Part shown: positions 1 through 10,826 of the stretch, one piece after another
Position numbering within the stretch: position 1 is the first letter of the stretch
Layout of the letters: every line of letters begins with the position of its first letter
Source: Hippasteria phrygiana
Lineage: Eukaryota; Echinodermata; Asteroidea; Valvatida; Goniasteridae
NCBI GenBank assembly: GCA_037893225.1
Contig: JAZGUH010000697.1
Span: 303,829-367,828 of the forward strand
DNA length: 64,000 nucleotides
Reading direction: 5' to 3'
Notes under the pieces: generated by a model
What the model was told of the DNA's origin: nothing
Seen by the model: the letters and a program-made list of their open reading frames with translations, nothing else
The model's database searches: none
Made by a program: the position numbers and the translations under genes

Positions 1-135
1 GTGTTCTGAATACCTTAGGGCCAGTTTCGAGCACATCGCTGAAAAAAATTTCCGAATTGTTTTTCTCTCCAATTGGCATTTCAACAAAACCAACGGGCCT
101 AGCTCGGCGTATGGAGTGTTCTGAACACCCCAGGA

Positions 136-191
136 CCAGTTTCGAGCACATCGCTGAAAAAAATATTTCGAATTTTTTGAACACTCCACGT
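136..191 (+). repeat. Exemplar S module, 56 bp
   Basis: Short module: head CCAGTTTCGAGCACATCGCT, seven A, TATT, TTCGAA, six T, then GAACACTCCACGT. It contains four CpG. Variants elsewhere carry GAATACATCG in the head, CAAG or CCAG at the start, TTTTTTTAAC instead of TTTTTTGAAC, or CTTTGAAC. S modules usually sit singly between L modules or in pairs (SS), and SS marks the end of the marker-bounded cassettes. Confidence 0.95.
157..178. other. Exemplar A-tract / TTCGAA / T-tract element
   Basis: Seven A (157-163), a short TA-rich spacer, TTCGAA (167-172) and a run of T to 178. An equivalent A5-A8 / TTCGAA, TTCCGAA or TTGCGAA / T5-T8 block is present in nearly every module, so about 700 times in the window. 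A-tracts are known to bend DNA and disfavour nucleosome wrapping; a phasing role here is inference. Confidence 0.8.
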
Positions 192-307
192 CCAGTTTCG
201 AGCACATCGTTGAAAAAAATGTTTCGAATTTGTTTTCTCTCCAATTGGCATTTCAACAAAACCAACGCGCCTAGCTCGGCGTATGGAGTGTTCTGAACAC
301 CCCAGGG
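192..307 (+). repeat. Exemplar L module, CTAGCTC subtype, 116 bp
   Basis: Long module: S-like head and TTCGAATTTG core, then an L-specific segment (CTCTCCAATTGGCATTTC, CAAAACCAACGCGCC, CTAGCTCGGCG, TATGGAGTGTTCT), then the tail GAACACCCCAGGG. This subtype usually pairs CTAGCTC with a GAACAC tail. CCAATTGG is an 8 bp palindrome and GTGTTC-T-GAACAC a 13 bp palindrome. Subvariants carry CATAACC for CAAAACC, ACGGGCC for ACGCGCC, or ACGCACC, and these act as position markers inside the HORs. Confidence 0.95.
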
Positions 308-421
308 CCAGTTTCCAGCACATCGCTGAAAAAAGTTCCGAATTTCTTTTCTCTCCAATTGGCATTTCAACATAACCAACGCGCCTAGCTCGGCGTATGG
401 AGTGTTCTGAACACCCCAGGG

Positions 422-476
422 CCAGTTTCGAGCACATCGCTGAAAAATGTTCCGAATTTTTTTGAAAACCCCACGT
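422..476 (+). repeat. Exemplar S-variant module, 55 bp (GAAAACCCCACGT tail)
   Basis: Second short subtype. The A-tract is shorter (GAAAAATGTTCCGAA or GAAAAAAGTTCCGAA) and the tail reads GAAAACCCCACGT instead of GAACACTCCACGT. In cassettes such as 20,546-21,288 it is followed by an S module whose head is TTTCGAATACATCG, and this ordered SS pair closes the cassette. Confidence 0.93.
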
Positions 477-532
477 CCAGTTTCGAATACATCGCTGAAA
501 AAAATATTTCGAATTTTTTGAACACTCCACGT

Positions 533-647
533 CAAGTTTCGAGCACATCGCTGAAAAAAATGTTTCGAATTTTTTTCTCTCCAATTGGCATTTCAACAAA
601 ACCAACGCGCCCAGGGCGGCGTATGGAGTGTTCTGAATACCTTAGGG
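533..647 (+). repeat. HOR marker L module (starts CAAGTTTC, ends CCTTAGGG), 115 bp
   Basis: This L variant combines a CAAG start with a GAATACCTTAGGG end, and it starts each cassette of the first HOR family. I located it starting at 533, 2190, 3449, 4076, 4933, 8081, 10827, 11340, 12083, 14599, 16887, 18660, 19919, 20546, 21289, 22202, 22945, 24260, 25003, 25916, 26659, 27974, 28717, 49848 (ends CCTTAGGA), 52422, 53681, 54194, 55051, 57740, 58999, 59626 and 61852. No intact copy lies between 28,832 and 49,847. The next module is usually an L with ACGGGCC, whose later bases read GGCGTTTGG or GGCGTATGG and so give two alternating cassette types. Confidence 0.9.
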
Positions 648-934
648 CCAGTTTCGAGCACATCGCTGAAAAAAATTTCCGAATTGTTTTTCTCTCCAAT
701 TGGCATTTCAACAAAACCAACGGGCCTAGCTCGGCGTTTGGAGTGTTCTGAACACCCCAGGACCAGTTTCGAGCACATCGCTGAAAAAAATATTTCGAAT
801 TTTTTGAACACTCCACGTCCAGTTTCGAGCACATCGTTGAAAAAAATGTTTCGAATTTGTTTTCTCTCCAATTGGCATTTCAACAAAACCAACGCGCCTA
901 GCTCGGCGTATGGAGTGTTCTGAACACCCCAGGG

Positions 935-1048
935 CCAGTTTCGAGCACATCGCTGAAAAAAAGTTCCGAATTTGTTTCTTTCCAATTGCCATTTCAACAA
1001 AACCAACGCGCCCAGGGCGGCGTATGGAGTGTTCTGAATACCCCAGGG
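935..1048 (+). repeat. Exemplar L module, CCAGGGC subtype, 114 bp
   Basis: L subtype in which the seven bases CTAGCTC are replaced by CCAGGGC and the tail is usually GAATACC followed by CCAGGG, CTAGGG or TTAGGG. The middle often reads CTTTCCAATTGCCATTTC instead of CTCTCCAATTGGCATTTC. CGCCC-A-GGGCG is an 11 bp palindrome found only in this subtype. GAATAC breaks the GTGTTC/GAACAC dyad that the other subtype has. Confidence 0.94.
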
Positions 1049-2189
1049 CCAGTTTTGAGCACATCGCTGAAAAAAATGTTGCGAATTTTTTTTCTCTCCA
1101 ATTGGCATTTCAACAAAACCAACGCACCTAGCTCGGCGTATGGAGTGTTCTGAACACCCCAGGGCCAGTTTCCAGCACATCGCTGAAAAAAGTTCCGAAT
1201 TTTTTTGAAAACCCCACGTCCAGTTTCGAATACATCGCTGAAAACAATATTTCGAATTTTTTGAACACTCCACGTCAAGTTTCGAGCACATCGCTGAAAA
1301 AAATGTTTCGAATTTTTTTTCTCTCCAATTGGCATTTCAACAAAACCAACGCGCCTAGCTCGGCGTATGGAGTGTTCTGAACACCCCAGGGCCAGTTTCG
1401 AGCACATCGCTGAAAAAAAGTTCCGAATTTGTTTCTTTCCAATTGCCATTTCAACAAAACCAACGCGCCCAGGGCGGCGTATGGAGTGTTCTGAATACCC
1501 TAGGGCCAGTTTCGAGCACATCGCTGAAAAAAATTTCTGAATTGTTTTTCTCTCCAATTGGCATTTCAACAAAACCAACGCGCCTAGCTCGGCGTATGGA
1601 GTGTTCTGAACACCCCAGGGCCAGTTTCCAGCACATCGCTGAAAAAAGTTCCGAATTTCTTTTCTCTCCAATTGGCATTTCAACAAAACCAACGCGCCTA
1701 GCTCGGCGTATGGAGTGTTCTGAACACCCCAGGGCCAGTTTCGAGTACATCGCTGAAAAAAAGTTCCAAATTTTTTTCTGTCCAATTGCCATTTCAACAA
1801 AACCAACGCGCCCAGGGCGGCGTATGGAGTGTTCTGAATACCCCAGGGCCAGTTTCGAGCACATCGCTGAAAAAAATGTTGCGAATTTTTTTTCTCTCCA
1901 ATTGGCATTTCAACAAAACCAACGCGCCTAGCTCGGCGTATGGAGTGTTCTGAACACCCCAGGGCCAGTTTCCAGCACATCGCTGAAAAAAGTTCCGAAT
2001 TTCTTTTCTCTCCAATTGGCATTTCAACATAACCAACGCGCCTAGCTCGGCGTATGGAGTGTTCTGAACACCCCAGGGCCAGTTTCGAGCACATCGCTGA
2101 AAAATGTTCCGAATTTTTTTGAAAACCCCACGTCCAGTTTCGAATACATCGCTGAAAAAAATATTTCGAATTTTTTGAACACTCCACGT

Positions 2190-3448
2190 CAAGTTTCGAG
2201 CACATCGCTGAAAAAAATGTTTCGAATTTTTTTCTCTCCAATTGGCATTTCAACAAAACCAACGCGCCCAGGGCGGCGTATGGAGTGTTCTGAATACCTT
2301 AGGGCCAGTTTCGAGCACATCGCTGAAAAAAATTTCCGAATTGTTTTTCTCTCCAATTGGCATTTCAACAAAACCAACGGGCCTAGCTCGGCGTTTGGAG
2401 TGTTCTGAACACCCCAGGACCAGTTTCGAGCACATCGCTGAAAAAAATATTTCGAATTTTTTGAACACTCCACGTCCAGTTTCGAGCACATCGTTGAAAA
2501 AAATGTTTCGAATTTGTTTTCTCTCCAATTGGCATTTCAACAAAACCAACGCGCCTAGCTCGGCGTATGGAGTGTTCTGAACACCCCAGGGCCAGTTTCG
2601 AGCACATCGCTGAAAAAAAGTTCCGAATTTGTTTCTTTCCAATTGCCATTTCAACAAAACCAACGCGCCCAGGGCGGCGTATGGAGTGTTCTGAATACCC
2701 TAGGGCCAGTTTCGAGCACATCGCTGAAAAAAATTTCTGAATTGTTTTTCTCTCCAATTGGCATTTCAACAAAACCAACGCGCCTAGCTCGGCGTATGGA
2801 GTGTTCTGAACACTCCACGTCCAGTTTCGAGCACATCGCTGAAAAAAATGTTTCGAATTTTTTTCTCTCCAATTGGCATTTTAACATAACCAACGCGCCT
2901 AGCTCGGCGTATGGAGTGTTCTGAACACCCCAGGGCCAGTTTCGAGCACATCGCTGAAAAAAAGTTCCGAATTTTTTTCTTTCCAATTGCCATTTCAACA
3001 AAACCAACGCGCCCAGGGCGGCGTATGGAGTGTTCTGAATACCCCAGGGCCAGTTTTGAGCACATCGCTGAGAAAAATATTTCGAATTTTTTGAACACTC
3101 CACGTCCAGTTTCGAGCACATCGCTGAAAAAAATGTTGCGAATTTTTTTTCTCTCCAATTGGCATTTCAACAAAACCAACGCGCCTAGCTCGGCGTATGG
3201 AGTGTTCTGAACACCCCAGGGCCAGTTTCGAGCACATCGCTGAAAAAAATGTTGCGAATTTTTTTTCTCTCCAATTGGCATTTCAACAAAACCAACGCGC
3301 CTAGCTCGGCGTATGGAGTGTTCTGAACACCCCAGGGCCAGTTTCCAGCACATCGCTGAAAAAAGTTCCGAATTTTTTTGAAAACCCCACGTCCAGTTTC
3401 GAATACATCGCTGAAAAAAATATTTCGAATTTTTTGAACACTCCACGT
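2190..3448 (+). repeat. 1,259 bp cassette (LLSLLLLLSLLSS), copy 1
   Basis: Thirteen modules of 115, 115, 56, 116, 114, 115, 115, 114, 56, 116, 116, 55 and 56 bp sum to 1,259. Carries the private C-to-T change at 2882 (CATTTTAACATAACC), which also tags the copies at 10260, 19352, 53114 and 58432. Other complete copies are at 18,660, 52,422 and 57,740. Confidence 0.85.
2797..2817. other. Exemplar 21 bp palindrome at an L-to-tail junction
   Basis: The arm TGGAGTGTTC, a central T, and then the exact reverse complement GAACACTCCA. The perfect form occurs where a TATGGAGTGTTCT segment meets a GAACACTCCA tail, for example also near 5,540, 6,340, 13,330, 23,740, 31,730, 32,415, 42,230, 53,040 and 61,440. 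The 13 bp core GTGTTC-T-GAACAC is present in nearly all CTAGCTC-type L modules. Confidence 0.9.
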
Positions 3449-4075
3449 CAAGTTTCGAGCACATCGCTGAAAAAAATGTTTCGAATTTTTTTCTCTCCAA
3501 TTGGCATTTCAACAAAACCAACGCGCCCAGGGCGGCGTATGGAGTGTTCTGAATACCTTAGGGCCAGTTTCGAGCACATCGCTGAAAAAAATTTCCGAAT
3601 TGTTTTTCTCTCCAATTGGCATTTCAACAAAACCAACGGGCCTAGCTCGGCGTATGGAGTGTTCTGAACACCCCAGGACCAGTTTCGAGCACATCGCTGA
3701 AAAAAATATTTCGAATTTTTTGAACACTCCACGTCCAGTTTCGAGCACATCGTTGAAAAAAATGTTTCGAATTTGTTTTCTCTCCAATTGGCATTTCAAC
3801 AAAACCAACGCGCCTAGCTCGGCGTATGGAGTGTTCTGAACACCCCAGGGCCAGTTTCCAGCACATCGCTGAAAAAAGTTCCGAATTTCTTTTCTCTCCA
3901 ATTGGCATTTCAACATAACCAACGCGCCTAGCTCGGCGTATGGAGTGTTCTGAACACCCCAGGGCCAGTTTCGAGCACATCGCTGAAAAATGTTCCGAAT
4001 TTTTTTGAAAACCCCACGTCCAGTTTCGAATACATCGCTGAAAAAAATATTTCGAATTTTTTGAACACTCCACGT
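3449..4075 (+). repeat. 627 bp cassette (LLSLLSS), copy 1
   Basis: Seven modules of 115, 115, 56, 116, 114, 55 and 56 bp. Same as 19,919-20,545 and 58,999-59,625. A 513 bp form lacking the 114 bp L is at 10,827 and 53,681. Confidence 0.85.
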
Positions 4076-4932
4076 CAAGTTTCGAGCACATCGCTGAAAA
4101 AAATGTTTCGAATTTTTTTCTCTCCAATTGGCATTTCAACAAAACCAACGCGCCCAGGGCGGCGTATGGAGTGTTCTGAATACCTTAGGGCCAGTTTCGA
4201 GCACATCGCTGAAAAAAATTTCCGAATTGTTTTTCTCTCCAATTGGCATTTCAACAAAACCAACGGGCCTAGCTCGGCGTTTGGAGTGTTCTGAACACCC
4301 CAGGACCAGTTTCGAGCACATCGCTGAAAAAAATATTTCGAATTTTTTGAACACTCCACGTCCAGTTTCGAGCACATCGTTGAAAAAAATGTTTCGAATT
4401 TGTTTTCTCTCCAATTGGCATTTCAACAAAACCAACGCGCCTAGCTCGGCGTATGGAGTGTTCTGAACACCCCAGGGCCAGTTTCGAGCACATCGCTGAA
4501 AAAAAGTTCCGAATTTGTTTCTTTCCAATTGCCATTTCAACAAAACCAACGCGCCCAGGGCGGCGTATGGAGTGTTCTGAATACCCCAGGGCCAGTTTTG
4601 AGCACATCGCTGAAAAAAATGTTGCGAATTTTTTTTCTCTCCAATTGGCATTTCAACAAAACCAACGCACCTAGCTCGGCGTATGGAGTGTTCTGAACAC
4701 CCCAGGGCCAGTTTCCAGCACATCGCTGAAAAAAGTTCCGAATTTCTTTTCTCTCCAATTGGCATTTCAACATAACCAACGCGCCTAGCTCGGCGTATGG
4801 AGTGTTCTGAACACCCCAGGGCCAGTTTCCAGCACATCGCTGAAAAAAGTTCCGAATTTTTTTGAAAACCCCACGTCCAGTTTCGAATACATCGCTGAAA
4901 AAAATATTTCGAATTTTTTGAACACTCCACGT
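4076..4932 (+). repeat. 857 bp cassette, copy 1
   Basis: The 743 bp cassette LLSLLLSS with one extra 114 bp L before the closing SS. The same 857 bp form occurs at 54,194-55,050. The 743 bp form occurs six times (11,340, 20,546, 22,202, 24,260, 25,916, 27,974). Confidence 0.85.
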
Positions 4933-7900
4933 CAAGTTTCGAGCACATCGCTGAAAAAAATGTTTCGAATTTTTTTCTCTCCAATTGGCATTTCAACAAA
5001 ACCAACGCGCCCAGGGCGGCGTATGGAGTGTTCTGAATACCTTAGGGCCAGTTTCGAGCACATCGCTGAAAAAAATTTCCGAATTGTTTTTCTCTCCAAT
5101 TGGCATTTCAACAAAACCAACGGGCCTAGCTCGGCGTATGGAGTGTTCTGAACACCCCAGGACCAGTTTCGAGCACATCACTGAAAAAAATATTTCGAAT
5201 TCTTTGAACACTCCACGTCCAGTTTCGAGCACATCGTTGAAAAAAATGTTTCGAATTTGTTTTCTCTCCAATTGGCATTTCAACAAAACCAACGCGCCTA
5301 GCTCGGCGTATGGAGTGTTCTGAACACCCCAGGGCCAGTTTCGAGCACATCGCTGAAAAAAAGTTCCGAATTTGTTTCTTTCCAATTGCCATTTCAACAA
5401 AACCAACGCGCCCAGGGCGGCGTATGGAGTGTTCTGAATACCCTAGGGCCAGTTTCGAGCACATCGCTGAAAAAAAATTCTGAATTGTTTTTCTCTCCAA
5501 TTGGCATTTCAACAAAACCAACGCGCCTAGCTCGGCGTATGGAGTGTTCTGAACACTCCACGTCCAGTTTCGAGCACATCGCTGAAAAAAATGTTTCGAA
5601 TTTTTTTCTCTCCAATTGGCATTTCAACATAACCAACGCGCCTAGCTCGGCGTATGGAGTGTTCTGAACACCCCAGGGCCAGTTTCGAGCACATCGCTGA
5701 AAAAAAGTTCCGAATTTTTTTCTTTCCAATTGCCATTTCAACAAAACCAACGCGCCCAGGGCGGCGTATGGAGTGTTCTGAATACCCCAGGGCCAGTTTT
5801 GAGCACATCGCTGAAAAAAATATTTCGAATTTTTTGAACACTCCACGTCCAGTTTCGAGCACATCGCTGAAAAAAATGTTGCGAATTTTTTTTCTCTCCA
5901 ATTGGCATTTCAACAAAACCAACGCGCCTAGCTCGGCGTATGGAGTGTTCTGAACACCCCAGGACCAGTTTCGAGCACATCGCTGAAAAAAATATTTCGA
6001 ATTTTTTTAACACTCCACGTCCAGTTTCGAGCACATCGTTGAAAAAAATGTTTCGAATTTGTTTTCTCTCCAATTGGCATTTCAACAAAACCAACGCGCC
6101 TAGCTCGGCGTATGGAGTGTTCTGAACACCCCAGGGCCAGTTTCGAGCACATCGCTGAAAAAAAGTTCCGAATTTGTTTCTTTCCAATTGCCATTTCAAC
6201 AAAACCAACGCGCCCAGGGCGGCGTATGGAGTGTTCTGAATACCCTAGGGCCAGTTTCGAGCACATCGCTGAAAAAAATTTCTGAATTGTTTTTCTCTCC
6301 AATTGGCATTTCAACAAAACCAACGCGCCTAGCTCGGCGTATGGAGTGTTCTGAACACTCCACGTCCAGTTTCGAGCACATCGCTGAAAAAAATGTTTCG
6401 AATTTTTTTCTCTCCAATTGGCATTTCAACATAACCAACGCGCCTAGCTCGGCGTATGGAGTGTTCTGAACACCCCAGGGCCAGTTTCGAGCACATCGCT
6501 GAAAAAAAGTTCCGAATTTTTTTCTTTCCAATTGCCATTTCAACAAAACCAACGCGCCCAGGGCGGCGTATGGAGTGTTCTGAATACCCCAGGGCCAGTT
6601 TTGAGCACATCGCTGAGAAAAATATTTCGAATTTTTTGAACACTCCACGTCCAGTTTCGAGCACATCGCTGAAAAAAATGTTGCGAATTTTTTTTCTCTC
6701 CAATTGGCATTTCAACAAAACCAACGCGCCTAGCTCGGCGTATGGAGTGTTCTGAACACCCCAGGGCCAGTTTCGAGCACATCGCTGAAAAAAAGTTCCG
6801 AATTTGTTTCTTTCCAATTGCCATTTCAACAAAACCAACGCGCCCAGGGCGGCGTATGGAGTGTTCTGAATACCCTAGGGCCAGTTTCGAGCACATCGCT
6901 GAAAAAAAATTCTGAATTGTTTTTCTCTCCAATTGGCATTTCAACAAAACCAACGCGCCTAGCTCGGCGTATGGAGTGTTCTGAACACTCCACGTCCAGT
7001 TTCGAGCACATCGCTGAAAAAAATGTTTCGAATTTTTTTCTCTCCAATTGGCATTTCAACATAACCAACGCGCCTAGCTCGGCGTATGGAGTGTTCTGAA
7101 CACCCCAGGACCAGTTTCGAGCACATCGCTGAAAAAAATATTTCGAATTTTTTTAACACTCCACGTCCAGTTTCGAGCACATCGTTGAAAAAAATGTTTC
7201 GAATTTGTTTTCTCTCCAATTGGCATTTCAACAAAACCAACGCGCCTAGCTCGGCGTATGGAGTGTTCTGAACACCCCAGGGCCAGTTTCGAGCACATCG
7301 CTGAAAAAAAGTTCCGAATTTGTTTCTTTCCAATTGCCATTTCAACAAAACCAACGCGCCCAGGGCGGCGTATGGAGTGTTCTGAATACCCTAGGGCCAG
7401 TTTCGAGCACATCGCTGAAAAAAATTTCTGAATTGTTTTTCTCTCCAATTGGCATTTCAACAAAACCAACGCGCCTAGCTCGGCGTATGGAGTGTTCTGA
7501 ACACCCCAGGGCCAGTTTCCAGCACATCGCTGAAAAAAGTTCCGAATTTCTTTTCTCTCCAATTGGCATTTCAACAAAACCAACGCGCCTAGCTCGGCGT
7601 ATGGAGTGTTCTGAACACCCCAGGGCCAGTTTCGAGTACATCGCTGAAAAAAAGTTCCAAATTTTTTTCTGTCCAATTGCCATTTCAACAAAACCAACGC
7701 GCCCAGGGCGGCGTATGGAGTGTTCTGAATACCCCAGGGCCAGTTTCGAGCACATCGCTGAAAAAAATGTTGCGAATTTTTTTTCTCTCCAATTGGCATT
7801 TCAACAAAACCAACGCGCCTAGCTCGGCGTATGGAGTGTTCTGAACACCCCAGGGCCAGTTTCCAGCACATCGCTGAAAAAAGTTCCGAATTTCTTTTCT

Positions 7901-8080
7901 CTCCAATTGGCATTTCAACATAACCAACGCGCCTAGCTCGGCGTATGGAGTGTTCTGAACACCCCAGGGCCAGTTTCGAGCACATCGCTGAAAAATGTTC
8001 CGAATTTTTTTGAAAACCCCACGTCCAGTTTCGAATACATCGCTGAAAAAAATATTTCGAATTTTTTGAACACTCCACGT
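4933..8080 (+). repeat. Long cassette, 3,148 bp
   Basis: Marker-to-marker interval that includes three internal rounds of the CCTAGGG L / GAACACTCCACGT / CATAACC L series (about 5.4-5.7, 6.2-6.5 and 6.8-7.1 kb) and a copy of the 1.3-2.5 kb series at its right end. The internal rounds differ by single bases, for example GAAAAAAAATTCTG at about 5,465 and 6,900 against GAAAAAAATTTCTG at about 6,265. Confidence 0.75.
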
Positions 8081-10826
8081 CAAGTTTCGAGCACATCGCT
8101 GAAAAAAATGTTTCGAATTTTTTTCTCTCCAATTGGCATTTCAACAAAACCAACGCGCCCAGGGCGGCGTATGGAGTGTTCTGAATACCTTAGGGCCAGT
8201 TTCGAGCACATCGCTGAAAAAAATTTCCGAATTGTTTTTCTCTCCAATTGGCATTTCAACAAAACCAACGGGCCTAGCTCGGCGTTTGGAGTGTTCTGAA
8301 CACCCCAGGACCAGTTTCGAGCACATCGCTGAAAAAAATATTTCGAATTTTTTGAACACTCCACGTCCAGTTTCGAGCACATCGTTGAAAAAAATGTTTC
8401 GAATTTGTTTTCTCTCCAATTGGCATTTCAACAAAACCAACGCGCCCAGGGCGGCGTATGGAGTGTTCTGAATACCCTAGGGCCAGTTTCGAGCACATCG
8501 CTGAAAAAAATTTCTGAATTGTTTTTCTCTCCAATTGGCATTTCAACAAAACCAACGCGCCTAGCTCGGCGTATGGAGTGTTCTGAACACTCCACGTCCA
8601 GTTTCGAGCACATCGCTGAAAAAAATGTTTCGAATTTTTTTCTCTCCAATTGGCATTTCAACATAACCAACGCGCCTAGCTCGGCGTATGGAGTGTTCTG
8701 AACACCCCAGGGCCAGTTTCGAGCACATCGCTGAAAAAAAGTTCCGAATTTTTTTCTTTCCAATTGCCATTTCAACAAAACCAACGCGCCCAGGGCGGCG
8801 TATAGAGTGTTCTGAACACCCCAGGGCCAGTTTCGAGCACATCGCTGAAAAAAATGTTGCGAATTTTTTTGAAAACCCCACGTCCAGTTTCGAATACATC
8901 GCTGAAAAAAATATTTCGAATTTTTTGAACACTCCACGTCAAGTTTCGAGCACATCGTTGAAAAAAATGTTTCGAATTTGTTTTCTCTCCAATTGGCATT
9001 TCAACAAAACCAACGCGCCTAGCTCGGCGTATGGAGTGTTCTGAACACCCCAGGGCCAGTTTCGAGCACATCGCTGAAAAAAAGTTCCGAATTTGTTTCT
9101 TTCCAATTGCCATTTCAACAAAACCAACGCGCCCAGGGCGGCGTATGGAGTGTTCTGAATACCCTAGGGCCAGTTTCGAGCACATCGCTGAAAAAAATTT
9201 CTGAATTGTTTTTCTCTCCAATTGGCATTTCAACAAAACCAACGCGCCTAGCTCGGCGTATGGAGTGTTCTGAACACCCCAGGGCCAGTTTCCAGCACAT
9301 CGCTGAAAAAAGTTCCGAATTTCTTTTCTCTCCAATTGGCATTTCAACAAAACCAACGCGCCTAGCTCGGCGTATGGAGTGTTCTGAACACCCCAGGGCC
9401 AGTTTCGAGTACATCGCTGAAAAAAAGTTCCAAATTTTTTTCTGTCCAATTGCCATTTCAACAAAACCAACGCGCCCAGGGCGGCGTATGGAGTGTTCTG
9501 AATACCCCAGGGCCAGTTTCGAGCACATCGCTGAAAAAAATGTTGCGAATTTTTTTTCTCTCCAATTGGCATTTCAACAAAACCAACGCGCCTAGCTCGG
9601 CGTATGGAGTGTTCTGAACACCCCAGGGCCAGTTTCCAGCACATCGCTGAAAAAAGTTCCGAATTTCTTTTCTCTCCAATTGGCATTTCAACATAACCAA
9701 CGCGCCTAGCTCGGCGTATGGAGTGTTCTGAACACCCCAGGGCCAGTTTCGAGCACATCGCTGAAAAATGTTCCGAATTTTTTTGAAAACCCCAGGACCA
9801 GTTTCGAGCACATCGCTGAAAAAAATATTTCGAATTTTTTGAACACTCCACGTCCAGTTTCGAGCACATCGTTGAAAAAAATGTTTCGAATTTGTTTTCT
9901 CTCCAATTGGCATTTCAACAAAACCAACGCGCCTAGCTCGGCGTATGGAGTGTTCTGAACACCCCAGGGCCAGTTTCGAGCACATCGCTGAAAAAAAGTT
10001 CCGAATTTGTTTCTTTCCAATTGCCATTTCAACAAAACCAACGCGCCCAGGGCGGCGTATGGAGTGTTCTGAATACCCTAGGGCCAGTTTCGAGCACATC
10101 GCTGAAAAAAATTTCTGAATTGTTTTTCTCTCCAATTGGCATTTCAACAAAACCAACGCGCCTAGCTCGGCGTATGGAGTGTTCTGAACACTCCACGTCC
10201 AGTTTCGAGCACATCGCTGAAAAAAATGTTTCGAATTTTTTTCTCTCCAATTGGCATTTTAACATAACCAACGCGCCTAGCTCGGCGTATGGAGTGTTCT
10301 GAACACCCCAGGGCCAGTTTCGAGCACATCGCTGAAAAAAAGTTCCGAATTTTTTTCTTTCCAATTGCCATTTCAACAAAACCAACGCGCCCAGGGCGGC
10401 GTATGGAGTGTTCTGAATACCCCAGGGCCAGTTTTGAGCACATCGCTGAGAAAAATATTTCGAATTTTTTGAACACTCCACGTCCAGTTTCGAGCACATC
10501 GCTGAAAAAAATGTTGCGAATTTTTTTTCTCTCCAATTGGCATTTCAACAAAACCAACGCGCCTAGCTCGGCGTATGGAGTGTTCTGAACACCCCAGGGC
10601 CAGTTTCGAGCACATCGCTGAAAAAAATGTTGCGAATTTTTTTTCTCTCCAATTGGCATTTCAACAAAACCAACGCGCCTAGCTCGGCGTATGGAGTGTT
10701 CTGAACACCCCAGGGCCAGTTTCCAGCACATCGCTGAAAAAAGTTCCGAATTTTTTTGAAAACCCCACGTCCAGTTTCGAATACATCGCTGAAAAAAATA
10801 TTTCGAATTTTTTGAACACTCCACGT
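8081..10826 (+). repeat. Long cassette, 2,746 bp
   Basis: Contains the L variant with GGCGTATAGAG (about 8,800), which combines the CCAGGGC segment with a GAACAC tail. The interval from about 8.43 to 9.79 kb matches 13.18-14.53 kb at an offset of 4,745 bp, and 10.0-11.2 kb matches 2.6-3.9 kb at an offset of 7,378 bp. Confidence 0.75.

Larger units (their letters stand above)
533..2189 (+). repeat. Marker-bounded cassette, 1,657 bp
   Basis: First complete cassette of the window. It contains the run of L modules with CCTAGGG and with TTCGAGTACATCG near 1,500-1,780 that reappears at about 7.4, 9.1, 13.9, 16.2, 18.0, 51.7 and 57.0 kb. The stretch from about 1.3 kb into the next cassette at about 2.5 kb matches 7.2-8.4 kb at an offset of 5,891 bp. 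Confidence 0.8.

Noticed and set aside
138..152. Pol III B box (GWTCRANNC) or tRNA-derived SINE origin
   Set aside because: TTTCGAGCA fits only 7 of 9 positions, missing the first G and the last C. No A box, tRNA fold or poly-A-tailed insertion structure is seen.
157..178. Rho-independent terminator or heat-shock element at the A-tract/TTCGAA/T-tract
   Set aside because: There is no GC-rich stem before the T run, and the TTC/GAA pairs are 0-1 bp apart instead of the 2 bp a heat-shock element needs. It is present in all modules and unrelated to any gene.
192..307. L modules as inserted mobile elements inside S modules
   Set aside because: The extra 58-60 bp has no terminal inverted repeats or target-site duplication, and occurs in the same place in every L. 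It is an ancestral part of the satellite.
632..650. Telomeric repeat (TTAGGG or TTAGG)
   Set aside because: TTAGGG occurs only once per marker L module, as part of CCTTAGGGCC, and never in tandem. It is one variant of CCCCAGGG and CCCTAGGG.
2797..2817. Operator or hormone-response element (LexA-type or GRE-type dyad)
   Set aside because: The half-sites are in the wrong order and spacing (GTTC-T-GAAC rather than GAAC-N4-GTTC or AGAACA-N3-TGTTCT), and the dyad is a satellite feature with no adjacent gene.
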